DNA of 64,000 nucleotides from Bacillus sp. S3 (GTDB lineage: Bacteria > Bacillota > Bacilli > Bacillales > Cytobacillaceae): NCBI RefSeq assembly GCF_005154805.1, contig NZ_CP039727.1:3779501-3843500 (forward strand). Reading direction: 5' to 3'. The translations under genes were made by a program, and so were the position numbers. The notes beneath the pieces were generated by a model that ran no database searches, was not told where the DNA came from, and saw nothing but the letters and a program-made list of their open reading frames with translations. Shown in pieces: positions 1 to 8,554 of the stretch. The first letter of the stretch is position 1; the number at the start of each line of letters is the position of its first letter.

Positions 1-1
1 G

Positions 2-274
2 GCAGAAAAACTGGCAAAAGACATGCTGGAAAATTATCAAAGGCAGGCTGTAGAAGCCGGATTAACAGATGTACAGTATGAAATTGAATTTGGCTCTCCT
101 AAGATACGAATCCCTAGAGATTTAGCTAAAAAACACAAGATTGATTTAATCCTATGCGGAGCTACGGGAATGAATGTAGTGGAAAGATTTTTTATCGGAA
201 GTGTTTCCGAACATATTACCCGATATGCACCATGTGACGTTCTAATTGTTAGAACAGAAAAAGAGACCGAATAG
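2..274 (+). CDS. Universal stress protein family, C-terminal part (5' end outside window)
   Basis: The reading frame is open from the first bases of the window, so this is the last ~90 residues of a protein that starts upstream. The segment carries the ATP-binding signature of UspA-type proteins, G-2x-G-9x-G-S, seen as GATG then GS 9 residues later, followed by the usual terminal strand CDVLIVR. Family members are small cytoplasmic nucleotide-binding stress proteins; a specific role cannot be given. The gene ends 131 bp before an unrelated small gene. Confidence 0.85.
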   Translation, partial: AEKLAKDMLENYQRQAVEAGLTDVQYEIEFGSPKIRIPRDLAKKHKIDLILCGATGMNVVERFFIGSVSEHITRYAPCDVLIVRTEKETE

Positions 275-405
275 ATATGATCCAACGTGCACGGTGTTAT
301 TTGCCCCGTGCATGTTTATTTTTTTCATGGAAAATAGTTTTGTCGTGAAATGACGGGCCAATCTATAGTAAAATATATACAACCACACAGCATGGAGGCC
401 TTTAA

Positions 406-720
406 ATGAATGACCATTTTTGTTTTGATTCGCGTCTTGGAATTTCAGTTCCCGATTTGACAATCGAATGGGAAGATTACAGCAAAGAAACGCAGCAGGA
501 GATTCTCTTAAATTGGGAGCAAATCCGCGGTTCCATACCTGACCGAATCGCTGAGCTCGAGCAGGAAATCAACTATAAGCAGGAACAGCTTTCAAATGAA
601 AATGACTTCCCCCGCTCTTGTCAATTAAATACAGATATCGCAAACCTTGCCTCCATCATTAATGATCTTTGGCTTTGGTACCGGGCTAACCAGACAGTCT
701 CCACCAAAATGCACCAATAA
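406..720 (+). CDS. Hypothetical protein, 104 aa
   Basis: I do not recognise this protein. It is hydrophilic, has no signal peptide or membrane segment, is rich in Glu, Gln, Ile and Asn, and its middle (about residues 40-65) looks helical and possibly coiled (RIAELEQEINYKQEQL). The ATG follows a GGAGG site (catGGAGGcctttaaATG), and a possible -10 (TATAGT) lies about 35 bp upstream, which supports it as real. A copy of the dispersed fold-back repeat begins exactly at its stop codon. No function is proposed. Confidence 0.6.
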   Translation: MNDHFCFDSRLGISVPDLTIEWEDYSKETQQEILLNWEQIRGSIPDRIAELEQEINYKQEQLSNENDFPRSCQLNTDIANLASIINDLWLWYRANQTVSTKMHQ

Positions 721-885
721 GAAAAGCGGAAGCGCCCTGGTCAGCGGCGTATGGCCTGGAGCGCTCCAACTGAGATAAAGGAAACACGAAGAGCCGGAGG
801 CGCATTCGATGTTGACTTATCGTAGGGTGGGGAGCGAAGGACACTAGCCGCTAGGGCGCTGAAGCTGGACAATTCTCGAAGTCGA
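720..885 (+). repeat. Dispersed fold-back repeat, copy 1 (~165 bp)
   Basis: This intergenic element starts AGAAAAGCGGAAGCGCCC and ends near CTCGAAGTCGA. It shares long stretches with 10427-10593 and, inverted, with 37286-37516. The ends are complementary: AGCGCCCT...AGCGGC near the left end can pair with GCCGCT-AGGGCGCT near the right end, so the whole element can fold as one hairpin. It contains no ORF of note and no transposase. It lies between the stop codons of two convergent genes. Confidence 0.85.
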
Positions 886-886
886 T

Positions 887-1399
887 TTAAAGGTCTTTTT
901 TGATTTCTCGTACAACATGCCCTATCTCAGGCAGGATTAGTTTGTTCATTGCCAGCTTTACTGCTCCGCTTGAGCCCGGGGTTGAGAACACGGCCGTATT
1001 GTTGACGACACCAGCAATGGCCCTCGAAAGAATGGCCGCAGAGCCGATATCCTCTTGATAGCTAAGCATCCTGAATAATTCTCCAAAACCAACGATTTCT
1101 TTTTCAAGCAGACTTTGAACAGTTTCAATCGTTACATCACGCTTTGCAATTCCTGTACCGCCATTCGTCAGAATCACGTCAATGTCTACCCGTTCGCAGC
1201 CCTTTAAGATTTCATTTTTAATGTGTGATGCCTCATCTTTAACAATGACATAATCAACAATGGAATGTCCCGCCCCTTCCAGTTGTTCCATCATCAGCTT
1301 GCCGCTTTTGTCTGTTTCTTTATTTCTTGTGTCACTAACTGTAATCACTTTACATGTAACCGACTTCGGTGCTTCTTTTTTATGTTCATGCGTGCTCAT
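887..1399 (-). CDS. moaB: MoaB, molybdenum cofactor biosynthesis protein B
   Basis: This 170-aa MoaB/MogA-fold protein is expected to adenylylate molybdopterin during molybdenum cofactor synthesis. Visible family features are the N-terminal VITVSDTRN, the TNGGTG loop around residues 78-83, and the C-terminal FSTPGSSGAVKLAM segment. A GAGGAG site 8 nt upstream supports the ATG. The start overlaps the EcsC-family stop by 4 bp (ATGA), suggesting translational coupling. No other moa or moe gene lies in the window. Confidence 0.93.
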   Translation of the reverse strand: MSTHEHKKEAPKSVTCKVITVSDTRNKETDKSGKLMMEQLEGAGHSIVDYVIVKDEASHIKNEILKGCERVDIDVILTNGGTGIAKRDVTIETVQSLLEKEIVGFGELFRMLSYQEDIGSAAILSRAIAGVVNNTAVFSTPGSSGAVKLAMNKLILPEIGHVVREIKKDL

Positions 1400-2238
1400 C
1401 CTAAAAACTCCTCTTTTTCTTTGAGGTAACGAAGCTGATAATATTTATGGGCAAGGTCCGTTACCTTTCTCGTTAATTGATAATTAGCACCTGCCCCGAT
1501 GGCCATGCTGACAAGGGGAATCCCCTGAATGACTTTTTTTCGAAACAAGGCAATAACCATTGCTTTTAATAATTGCTGCACAGGCTGTTCCAGCCAGGTA
1601 ATATCGGTAATCTCATCCTTTCCCTGATAAAAATAATGACCATCATTTCCGTCTAAATCCTCCATTAATGAGGTCCAGCCCTCTCTCCGGATTCTTGGCG
1701 GCAATGTAGCCGTATGAAAAACTTTCAGTGATGTCATCATTTCATATGGTGTATTGACTTCAAATCCATACGTCATGGCAATTAATTGCACGACCCTTAA
1801 ATTAATGACAGCCATTGCAGGAATGTCGGTACTGAGCAGAAGTGCGCCCCCTGTCCCCGCAAGCCCCCCTTGGGCAAACGAATAAAACCGATGCCTGGCA
1901 ATTTGCTGTTCTGCTATGTATTGTAATTGCTCTATGTCCAATTGCTTTAAATCCGCTACTTCTTCTATATTTTTTAGAAAAACCCTTCCCGAAGAAAGTA
2001 TTCTTTCTTTTGCATCCATTTGAAGCTGCGAGCCCTGTATGAACCCATGTAAATGAAATAACCACGTATCAATAAGCGAAAAAAATTGACGTTGAACATT
2101 TTCTGGCAGCAATAAAAATGAACGCTCCAAATATTTTTCATAGGTTAATTGAAAATCATTTGCCTCATAATTGAGCAAACTTTCTTCCCACAACCGGATT
2201 TCATTCAAAACGCTTGTTTCCCTGCTTGTCAATGGCAT
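1396..2238 (-). CDS. EcsC family protein
   Basis: A 280-aa protein matching the EcsC family, named after the third gene of the B. subtilis ecs ABC-transporter operon. Recognisable parts are a Gly/Ala-rich hydrophobic segment (GLAGTGGALLLSTDIPAM) and the following NLRVVQLIAMTYGF. There is no signal peptide, and the biochemical role of the family is unresolved. It forms a two-gene unit with moaB through a 4-bp overlap. GGAAGGGGG precedes the ATG. It is separated from ackA by a terminator at 2306-2335. Confidence 0.8.
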   Translation of the reverse strand: MPLTSRETSVLNEIRLWEESLLNYEANDFQLTYEKYLERSFLLLPENVQRQFFSLIDTWLFHLHGFIQGSQLQMDAKERILSSGRVFLKNIEEVADLKQLDIEQLQYIAEQQIARHRFYSFAQGGLAGTGGALLLSTDIPAMAVINLRVVQLIAMTYGFEVNTPYEMMTSLKVFHTATLPPRIRREGWTSLMEDLDGNDGHYFYQGKDEITDITWLEQPVQQLLKAMVIALFRKKVIQGIPLVSMAIGAGANYQLTRKVTDLAHKYYQLRYLKEKEEFLG

Positions 2239-2305
2239 ATGTGGGGCCCCCTTCCTGTAATATGCTTCTTTTTCCAGTATATCACAAAGAATTGGGAACT
2301 TAAAA

Positions 2306-2335
2306 AAGACAAAAGCAGTTCAGCTTTTGTCTTTT
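2306..2335 (-). terminator. Rho-independent terminator of ackA
   Basis: Perfect hairpin AGACAAAAGC/GCTTTTGTCT with T-runs on both sides. It lies just after the ackA stop and before the EcsC-family gene. Confidence 0.85.
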
Positions 2336-2349
2336 TATTTATGATTATT

Positions 2350-3543
2350 TTACCGAACATCCGCTAAACGAACAACGTCACGGGCAATCATTACTTCTTC
2401 ATTTGTTGGGATAATTAATACTTTAACTGGTGAATGTGGATAGCTGATGAATGCTTCCTCGCCTCTTACTTTATTAAGTGCCGGATCCCAATAGATGCCC
2501 ATAAATTCAAGACCTTTTAAGACATTTTCTCGAATCGTGTCACTATTTTCACCGATACCAGCAGTGAAAATAATGGCATCTACCCCGTTCATACGGGAAG
2601 CATAGGAACCGATATATTTATGGATTCTATTCGCAAAGACATCCAATGCCAGCTGAGCCCGTTCATTACCCTTTTTCGCTTCAATTTCAATATCCCTTAA
2701 GTCGCTTGAAAATCCAGAAACGGCTAACATACCACTCTTTTTATTTAACACATCTAAAACCTCATCAGCGGTCTGGCCGGTTTTTTCCATGATGTATGGA
2801 ATAAGTGCCGGATCAATATTACCTGAACGTGTCCCCATTGTGACACCTGCAAGTGGTGTAAAGCCCATGGATGTATCGATGGATTTCCCGCCTTCGATAG
2901 CAGCAATACTTGCCCCGTTCCCTAAATGACATGAGATTAACCGAAGCTGTTCAACAGGGCGGCCTAATAGTTCTGCTGCACGCTGGGATACATACTTGTG
3001 GCTTGTACCATGGAAACCATACTTACGAATGCCATATTCTTTGTAATATTGATAGGGAAGACTGTACAGGAAAGAACTTTCCGGCATTGTTTGATGAAAG
3101 GCTGTGTCGAAAACAGCAACTGCTGGTACGTTCGGAAGGACTTGTTTAAACGCTATAATACCGGTTGCATTAGCTGGATTATGTAACGGAGCCAGCTCTG
3201 ATAGTTCCTCAATCTTGTTTAGCACTTCATCTGTGATCAATGCTGAATCATCGAAGGATTCTCCACCATGGACAACACGATGACCAATTCCTTCGATTTC
3301 ATCTAAAGATTGAATAATTTCTAAAGTTGTTAATTTATCTAATAGCATTTTTACTGCAACTTCATGGTCAGGGATATCTATGATTTCCTGAATCTTTTCA
3401 CCATGAGCCGTAATATTAAAAATTGAATCTTTTAGGCCAATTCTTTCAATCAGTCCTTTTGTAATGACTTCTTCACTTGGCATTTCAAACAATTGAAACT
3501 TCAAGGATGAACTGCCTGCATTAATCGCAATAATCTTCGCCAT
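2350..3543 (-). CDS. ackA: Acetate kinase
   Basis: AckA converts acetyl phosphate and ADP to acetate and ATP in overflow metabolism. The 397-aa length is normal. The N-terminal phosphate loop [11 protein letters not shown], the acetokinase signature GHRVVHGGE, and [12 protein letters not shown] are all present. The start has a good site (AAAGGAGcgg) 11 nt upstream. A cre-like sequence lies 146 bp upstream, and ackA is a classic CcpA-activated gene in B. subtilis. ccpA itself is in this window. Confidence 0.98.
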   Translation of the reverse strand: MAKIIAINAGSSSLKFQLFEMPSEEVITKGLIERIGLKDSIFNITAHGEKIQEIIDIPDHEVAVKMLLDKLTTLEIIQSLDEIEGIGHRVVHGGESFDDSALITDEVLNKIEELSELAPLHNPANATGIIAFKQVLPNVPAVAVFDTAFHQTMPESSFLYSLPYQYYKEYGIRKYGFHGTSHKYVSQRAAELLGRPVEQLRLISCHLGNGASIAAIEGGKSIDTSMGFTPLAGVTMGTRSGNIDPALIPYIMEKTGQTADEVLDVLNKKSGMLAVSGFSSDLRDIEIEAKKGNERAQLALDVFANRIHKYIGSYASRMNGVDAIIFTAGIGENSDTIRENVLKGLEFMGIYWDPALNKVRGEEAFISYPHSPVKVLIIPTNEEVMIARDVVRLADVR

Positions 3544-3688
3544 CTTTATAACCGCTCCTTTTATATAACAACATCGTTATTTATGATAATTGAATAGTAC
3601 ACTTTATTTTGTGCAAACCTATCTTGTTTATTTCCCTCAATTTCTCATTTAATCATTGAAAATCAGACATTTCAAGGGATAAATCCAG

Positions 3689-3702
3689 TGGTAACGGTTC
3701 CA
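3689..3702. promoter_or_regulatory. Candidate cre (CcpA-binding) site upstream of ackA
   Basis: TGGTAACGGTTCCA matches the cre consensus TGWNANCGNTNWCA at 12 of 14 positions, with two symmetric mismatches in a perfect palindrome. It is 146 bp upstream of the ackA start, which suits a site upstream of the promoter. B. subtilis ackA is activated by CcpA from such a position. I could not fix the promoter itself. Confidence 0.5.
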
Positions 3703-3753
3703 TCGCAAATGTTCATCTTTTCACAAATTTCATATTTTTTGAAAATTAAATAA

Positions 3754-3791
3754 AAAGGATAAAACCGGGAGGCTCCTCAGTTTTATCCTTT
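3754..3791 (-). terminator. Terminator overlapping the ytxK stop codon
   Basis: The 12-bp stem AAAGGATAAAAC/GTTTTATCCTTT is followed on the minus strand by a T-rich tract. The stem includes the ytxK stop codon. Confidence 0.8.
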
Positions 3792-4766
3792 ATTTTCTTG
3801 AAACCATTTTTCAATTTTAGAGAGAATATTGTCCATACCAACAGGGCTTGACAGGCTTGGTAAATTAACGAGCAATGCTTGCTTTGGCGGCTTAACACCT
3901 TCCCCTTTTTTTCGTAAAACCAAAATACTCTTAGCTGAATTTTTATTTTTAAACATGCTTGTTGGTAATTGAAGCAGTCCTTGAACAATTAAATTTTCCT
4001 TGATAAATTCGTGCAGCTGCGGTGCCTGTTCACTCTCAAACAGGCCGTTTGGTATAAGAAAGAATAAGTATCCGCCAGGAGTGGTATGCCGGACACTTTG
4101 CTCGATAAATAAATGATGCGAATAGGAATGACCCTCAGGTGCCTGTAATTGATAATCTGCCGCTCTCACGTCATTTGGATAAAAGCCAACCGGCAAATCC
4201 GCAATAACAGCATCAACCGGATCGATAAACAAAGGCTCCAGGGCATCCTGATTGAACAACTGAATGGGATGTTCTTGTAAGTTAGCATTTACATACGCCA
4301 GTTTGATTAGGATATCGTCAATCTCTACACCAATTGCCGTAATATTTTTATGTACATGATTTAAAACGGTAGTTAATAAATTCCCCGTTCCAATAGCCGG
4401 ATCGAGAAGACGGAAGGATGGCTGCTCAATAAATCTTTCCACGAGATACCCCATCAGCATTCCAACAGAATCTGGGGTCATTTGATGATTAGGCTGTACA
4501 TTTTCCTTCATCCCTTTTAAGATAACAAGCTGATAGGCTTTTCGAATATCCTCATTGGAATATTTGACTAATTGGATCTCTTCATATACTTTCTTTAGAC
4601 GCTTTAGCGTTAACTCACTAAGCTCTTCCTGCAAGATGGTACCCTGAAATAGGTTTTCTCCTGTCTCCGCCAAGGCCTCCAGGTAACCGCAGGACAATTC
4701 CTCTTGTAAAATAAGTGCTGTTTCATTAAAAAGGGTAAATAGCTGCTCCACTGGAGAAAGTTTCAT
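3783..4766 (-). CDS. ytxK: Class I SAM-dependent methyltransferase, N6-adenine type (YtxK)
   Basis: A 327-aa protein with the fold of N6-adenine DNA methyltransferases, conserved next to ackA/tpx in Bacillus. The SAM-binding motif I is DPAIGTGNLL. The catalytic motif, NPPY in active enzymes, reads DLPVG here, so classical adenine methylation is not assured. The N-terminal ~110 residues are helical. No restriction gene is adjacent, so it is not an obvious restriction-modification component. The target is unknown. Confidence 0.85.
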   Translation of the reverse strand: MKLSPVEQLFTLFNETALILQEELSCGYLEALAETGENLFQGTILQEELSELTLKRLKKVYEEIQLVKYSNEDIRKAYQLVILKGMKENVQPNHQMTPDSVGMLMGYLVERFIEQPSFRLLDPAIGTGNLLTTVLNHVHKNITAIGVEIDDILIKLAYVNANLQEHPIQLFNQDALEPLFIDPVDAVIADLPVGFYPNDVRAADYQLQAPEGHSYSHHLFIEQSVRHTTPGGYLFFLIPNGLFESEQAPQLHEFIKENLIVQGLLQLPTSMFKNKNSAKSILVLRKKGEGVKPPKQALLVNLPSLSSPVGMDNILSKIEKWFQENKG

Positions 4767-4832
4767 TGTTTCCCCTCCAATACTAAATTTCCTTATTCAT
4801 TTTATACGAGTTTGGTTTTTTTAAACAAGTAA

Positions 4833-4859
4833 AAAGGCCTCGCAATTACTGAGGCCTTT
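4833..4859 (-). terminator. Terminator of tpx
   Basis: Stem AAAGGCCTC/GAGGCCTTT followed by T5 on the minus strand, immediately after the tpx stop. Confidence 0.9.
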
Positions 4860-4870
4860 CTTTGGCTATT

Positions 4871-5371
4871 TTATTTTGCGTTTCTAGCTGCTTCAAGTGC
4901 TGCTTCATAATTCGGGTGGTTCGTTGCTTCGCTGACATATTCTACATATGTTACAGTATCGTTCGAGTCAACCACAAAAACCGCACGGGTTAGTAATCTT
5001 AATTCTTGGATTGCAACCCCAAATGCTTCTCCAAAAGATAGATCGCGGTGGTCAGAAAGTGTTTGCACATTTTCAATTCCTGCTGCAGCACACCAGCGCT
5101 TTTGTGCAAATGGTAAGTCCACGCTCACTGTTAAAACTTTTACGTTTCCTAAGCTGTTTGCTTCTTCATTGAAGCGGCGGGTTTCCGCATCACAAACGCC
5201 AGTATCTAAAGAAGGTACGGACGTGATTAAACGAACTTGCCCTTTTGTACTTTCTAACGTTACTTCTGATAGATCATTTGCCAGTACCGTAAAATTGGGT
5301 GCCTTGTCACCCACTTTTACTTCATTGCCTAGTAATGTGACGCTATTGCCTTTAAATGTTACATTTGCCAT
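4871..5371 (-). CDS. tpx: Thiol peroxidase Tpx (atypical 2-Cys peroxiredoxin)
   Basis: Tpx reduces hydrogen peroxide and organic peroxides with thioredoxin. The peroxidatic Cys60 lies in PSLDTGVCDAETRRF and the resolving Cys94 in KRWCAA. I place the start at MANVTFKG, giving 166 aa as in the family, because GGAGG lies 9 nt upstream. An upstream in-frame ATG directly abuts that GGAGG and is unlikely. The gene is transcribed alone. Confidence 0.96.
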   Translation of the reverse strand: MANVTFKGNSVTLLGNEVKVGDKAPNFTVLANDLSEVTLESTKGQVRLITSVPSLDTGVCDAETRRFNEEANSLGNVKVLTVSVDLPFAQKRWCAAAGIENVQTLSDHRDLSFGEAFGVAIQELRLLTRAVFVVDSNDTVTYVEYVSEATNHPNYEAALEAARNAK

Positions 5372-5561
5372 TTCCTTCATCCTCCTTTGTCGTTTTAAAG
5401 TCATTCCCTTGGAGAGTGATTGACTTTAATATGTACAGTGTAAATATATCTTTTCAACAGCCTTTTTGCAATTATTTGAATTCCTAAAGAACACTCGCCG
5501 ACTGACTTTCGGCCAAAAGAAAAAGTTAACCTCCCAAAAGGCTGGAAGATTAACCTTTGCC

Positions 5562-6041
5562 TTATAATTCAAGATCCACTTTTGGCTGCTGCTGATGGTT
5601 TTGCTGTTGTTTATTCTCATCCTTTTTCGAGAACATTTGCTGTATTTTATCAACTGCCTGCGGCGCAAGTTCAAGAATCTTCTCATAGAGGTGGGTACTT
5701 TCATCGAGATGCAACATTTTGACCCCATGAGAGTTAACGATTAAAAAGGCAATTGGGGTAATAGAAACTCCGCCGCCGCTACCGCCGCCAAATGGCAGCT
5801 GCTTTGACTGGCCCCCACTTTGTCCTTGTCCTTGACTCTGCCCTTGACCTTGGGATTGTGAGCTGTCAAGCTTGAACTCACTGCCGCCGGCAGCAAATCC
5901 AAAACCAACCTTAGATACTGTTAATATAACACTTCCGTCAGGGGTTTCCACCGGATCACCAATGATGGTATTCACATCAATCATTTCTTTCAAGCTTTCC
6001 ATTGCAGTCGTCATCAAACCTTGAATTGGGTGGTCAGACAT
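5562..6041 (-). CDS. gerW: GerW family spore protein (YtfJ)
   Basis: A 159-aa protein of the GerW/YtfJ family, needed in B. subtilis for normal germination responses. The N-terminal DHPIQGLMTTAMESLKEMID and the segment TVSKVGFGFAAGG are family hallmarks. The middle holds a Ser-Gln-Gly tract (about residues 64-80) and a Gly-rich stretch, and the C-terminus is Gln/Lys-rich. The chosen ATG has AGGAGG 8 nt upstream. A longer form starting 21 nt earlier would bury that site. It follows ytfI by 17 nt, so the two are co-transcribed. Confidence 0.93.
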   Translation of the reverse strand: MSDHPIQGLMTTAMESLKEMIDVNTIIGDPVETPDGSVILTVSKVGFGFAAGGSEFKLDSSQSQGQGQSQGQGQSGGQSKQLPFGGGSGGGVSITPIAFLIVNSHGVKMLHLDESTHLYEKILELAPQAVDKIQQMFSKKDENKQQQNHQQQPKVDLEL

Positions 6042-6058
6042 GGCTATTTCCTCCTCTT

Positions 6059-6745
6059 TCAAACAGAATTCGTTTTTTCATTTTTAAGATTGTTACTATT
6101 TGGGCGAAGTTTCCCGCCCTTCCAGAATTTAATCAGTTTTAATCCTGCGAGAATAGCATGCCCGATTCGAAACTGAAACATACACGAAAATCTTGTTTGA
6201 ATAACGGCAGCTTGAAAATGAGGTGTTACCGATATACGAGGCATTTGCTTTAGGCGTAAATAATGACTCATAAGGCCGATAATGCTCCCTTTTAAAGCCC
6301 AAACTGCCCCTGTTACCATCCCTGTATGTGCAGCATCACCAAGCCCAACGAGCGAATCCCATTCCAGTTTTTTTACCGTTACCTTACGAAAGAACTTTCT
6401 TACAATGACATGCAAATTGAAAACTTTCTCCAGAATTTCTTTCGTCTTTTTCAAACTTGCTGTTACATCTTTATTAGTGATTTGGTTCACCTTATGCTCA
6501 GGATTTTCAGGATCTGAATCTCCCATATGTGAATGACTTTTAACCACGACACTTGGTGAATCATCATCAATCTTTATTAATGGAACATTGATTTTATACT
6601 TAATTACAAACCATACCCGAAACTCTATCATTAAATCATCATTGTCATTATGATGATAATAATTTACAAGAATCGTTAATTTCGTAAGAATTATGATAAT
6701 GAATAAGACCAATAAGATGGATAAGGTTAGCCAAAGCCAAAACAA
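6059..6745 (-). CDS. ytfI: DUF2953 protein YtfI
   Basis: A 228-aa protein with one N-terminal membrane helix (about residues 3-25) and the DUF2953 core around VKKLEWDSLVGLGDAAHTGMV. Its function is unknown. It is paired with gerW in sporeforming Bacillaceae, which suggests a spore-related role; that is inference. It is the first gene of the pair, 17 nt before gerW. Confidence 0.88.
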   Translation of the reverse strand: MFWLWLTLSILLVLFIIIILTKLTILVNYYHHNDNDDLMIEFRVWFVIKYKINVPLIKIDDDSPSVVVKSHSHMGDSDPENPEHKVNQITNKDVTASLKKTKEILEKVFNLHVIVRKFFRKVTVKKLEWDSLVGLGDAAHTGMVTGAVWALKGSIIGLMSHYLRLKQMPRISVTPHFQAAVIQTRFSCMFQFRIGHAILAGLKLIKFWKGGKLRPNSNNLKNEKTNSV

Positions 6746-6794
6746 TTAGTTCACAACCTTTCAGCCTATTATTATTTACTTTTATAATAAAAAT

Positions 6795-6823
6795 AAACCT
6801 GTCAACACGATGTTGACAGGTTT
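6795..6823 (-). terminator. Terminator of the sppA-yteJ operon
   Basis: A 13-bp perfect stem AAACCTGTCAACA/TGTTGACAGGTTT with a CGA loop and T-rich flanks, just after yteJ. Confidence 0.88.
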
Positions 6824-6836
6824 GATTTTTTCGAAT

Positions 6837-7376
6837 TTATCGTTCTGTATGAATAACAGTTGTATCTGTGAAAAGGTCATGCAGCCCTTGCTTTTTCGGT
6901 AAAAAGGCAACAAGACAATAGCCGATGATAACGGTTGCTGATATAAAACGGCCGATCCATTCGCGAAAAAGAACCGTTCCCCAAGATAATTTATCACTTT
7001 TCAAGTCAATTACCTTTAAGCCAAAGACCATTTTTCCAAGCGTTTGCTTAAAATATTTTGTCATCAAGACAAAATATAAATAAAAGATAACCGCTGATGC
7101 TATCGAAATAGGAGCAAACATGTTAAATTCCGATAAGGAAATATCAAGCGCCCGAAATAATGGATTGATCAACAACCTGCCGATACTCCCCACGACAATT
7201 AAATCAAGCAGGTAGGCCCAAAAACGCATCCAGAAACCTGCATAACGCACCGGGAAGCTTTGCAAAACCGGGTCTGGAATTCTGTCCTCTTCAGAAGGGG
7301 GATTAGCAGCACTATGGTCATCTATCTGATTTGACGCAGATTCATTTGTCATTTCTTGATTATCATTTGTTTCCAT
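6837..7376 (-). CDS. yteJ: RDD family membrane protein YteJ
   Basis: A 179-aa RDD-domain membrane protein. RYAGFWMRFWAYLLDLIVVG carries the Arg and Asp-Asp positions that name the family, with hydrophobic segments near residues 65-85, 90-115 and 150-170. The first ~40 residues are acidic and polar. It begins 14 nt after sppA. In B. subtilis SppA and YteJ act together against lantibiotics, with YteJ modulating SppA, and the operon here keeps that pairing. The ATG is preceded by AAGGGGGGCG. Confidence 0.88.
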   Translation of the reverse strand: METNDNQEMTNESASNQIDDHSAANPPSEEDRIPDPVLQSFPVRYAGFWMRFWAYLLDLIVVGSIGRLLINPLFRALDISLSEFNMFAPISIASAVIFYLYFVLMTKYFKQTLGKMVFGLKVIDLKSDKLSWGTVLFREWIGRFISATVIIGYCLVAFLPKKQGLHDLFTDTTVIHTER

Positions 7377-7390
7377 TCGCTTCGCCCCCC

Positions 7391-8401
7391 TTATTCCGCA
7401 TATAAGTACATCAGGCGTGGTGAATTAGGCTTGGAAAGAATTTTCATAAGTCCTGCCATTTCCACATTATCACTGATTAGTTTTTTTGCCTGAAACGTAA
7501 ATAATGAGCCAAAACCTAGATCATCCGAATAACGGATAACCTTTGCCCCTTTAAGCTTCTCCTGTTTTTTCATTTGGTCGATCACATCTTCTAAATAGCC
7601 AAAATCATCAATAAGCTTAATTTCCTTTGCCTGACGGCCATCGTATACCCGGCCATCCGCAATCTTTTTCACTTCATCCACACTCATATGGCGGCCCTCC
7701 GAAATGACCTTAACAAATCCTTCATAGGAATTATCAATCATCTTTTGTAAAATTGCCCGCTCATCCTCTGTCATTTCTCTCGTTGGACTCATGATATCTT
7801 TATACTTACCACTTTTAATCGTGACAAAATCTACACCATATTTATCAGCCAATCCCTTGTAATTATATCCTTCCATTATGACGCCTAGCGAGCCGGTTAA
7901 GGTTTCCGGACTGGCGAAAATCTTTTTCGCTGCCGTTGAGATATAATAACCTCCTGAAGCGGCCATCGAACCCATCGAAATATAGACCGGTTTTTTACTG
8001 TCCTTTTGGAGATCAACCAGCTTGTCGTGAATTTCTGCGCTTTCCACAACACCGCCTCCTGGTGAATTTACTCTAATAATGACGCCCTTAACCGTATCGT
8101 CCTCTTTCAGATAGTTTAACTTTTTCAGAAAATCTTGATGATTATAACCTGCGCTTTGCAAAAATGACCCTGTTTCGCCAGTATCTTGGATGACACCATC
8201 GACATCAAGAATCACGATTTTCTTTAATTCGCTGCCATCTTTGACAACTTCCTCCGTAAAGGACTGTTCGGATGCAGCCATGAAATCGGTGAAATCCGTT
8301 TCTATTCCTTTAAATGCGAATGCCGATAAAAAATTAATAACAACCGAAACAAAAAATAATGCGGCAGCAATCCCAAGTGCGGCCCATCTTTTTCCATTCA
8401 T
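7391..8401 (-). CDS. sppA: Signal peptide peptidase SppA
   Basis: A 336-aa membrane-anchored serine protease that digests cleaved signal peptides. There is one N-terminal transmembrane segment (about residues 8-30). The S49 core contains the nucleophile Ser149 in SMAASGGYYIS and the general-base Lys, most likely Lys201, in IKSGKYKD, with spacing as in B. subtilis SppA. NSPGGG precedes them. It is the first gene of an operon with yteJ and is divergent from the NAD kinase gene. Confidence 0.96.
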   Translation of the reverse strand: MNGKRWAALGIAAALFFVSVVINFLSAFAFKGIETDFTDFMAASEQSFTEEVVKDGSELKKIVILDVDGVIQDTGETGSFLQSAGYNHQDFLKKLNYLKEDDTVKGVIIRVNSPGGGVVESAEIHDKLVDLQKDSKKPVYISMGSMAASGGYYISTAAKKIFASPETLTGSLGVIMEGYNYKGLADKYGVDFVTIKSGKYKDIMSPTREMTEDERAILQKMIDNSYEGFVKVISEGRHMSVDEVKKIADGRVYDGRQAKEIKLIDDFGYLEDVIDQMKKQEKLKGAKVIRYSDDLGFGSLFTFQAKKLISDNVEMAGLMKILSKPNSPRLMYLYAE

Positions 8402-8554
8402 ATGTATTTCCCCCTTCTGTCTTCCGTCTAAAAATCACATTCTTTCATATTGTTTCAAAAAAGTGCTAAACTAATTTTAGACTATCATTATTTTATCAAA
8501 GTTTAATTTCCAAATGTTACATTTATTATCATCTTTACATAGGAGGCCTAGGAA

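Noticed and set aside
5426..5728. Lys/Arg/Ser-rich 100-aa ORF upstream of tpx
   Set aside because: It is a shadow frame over gerW with no start signal.
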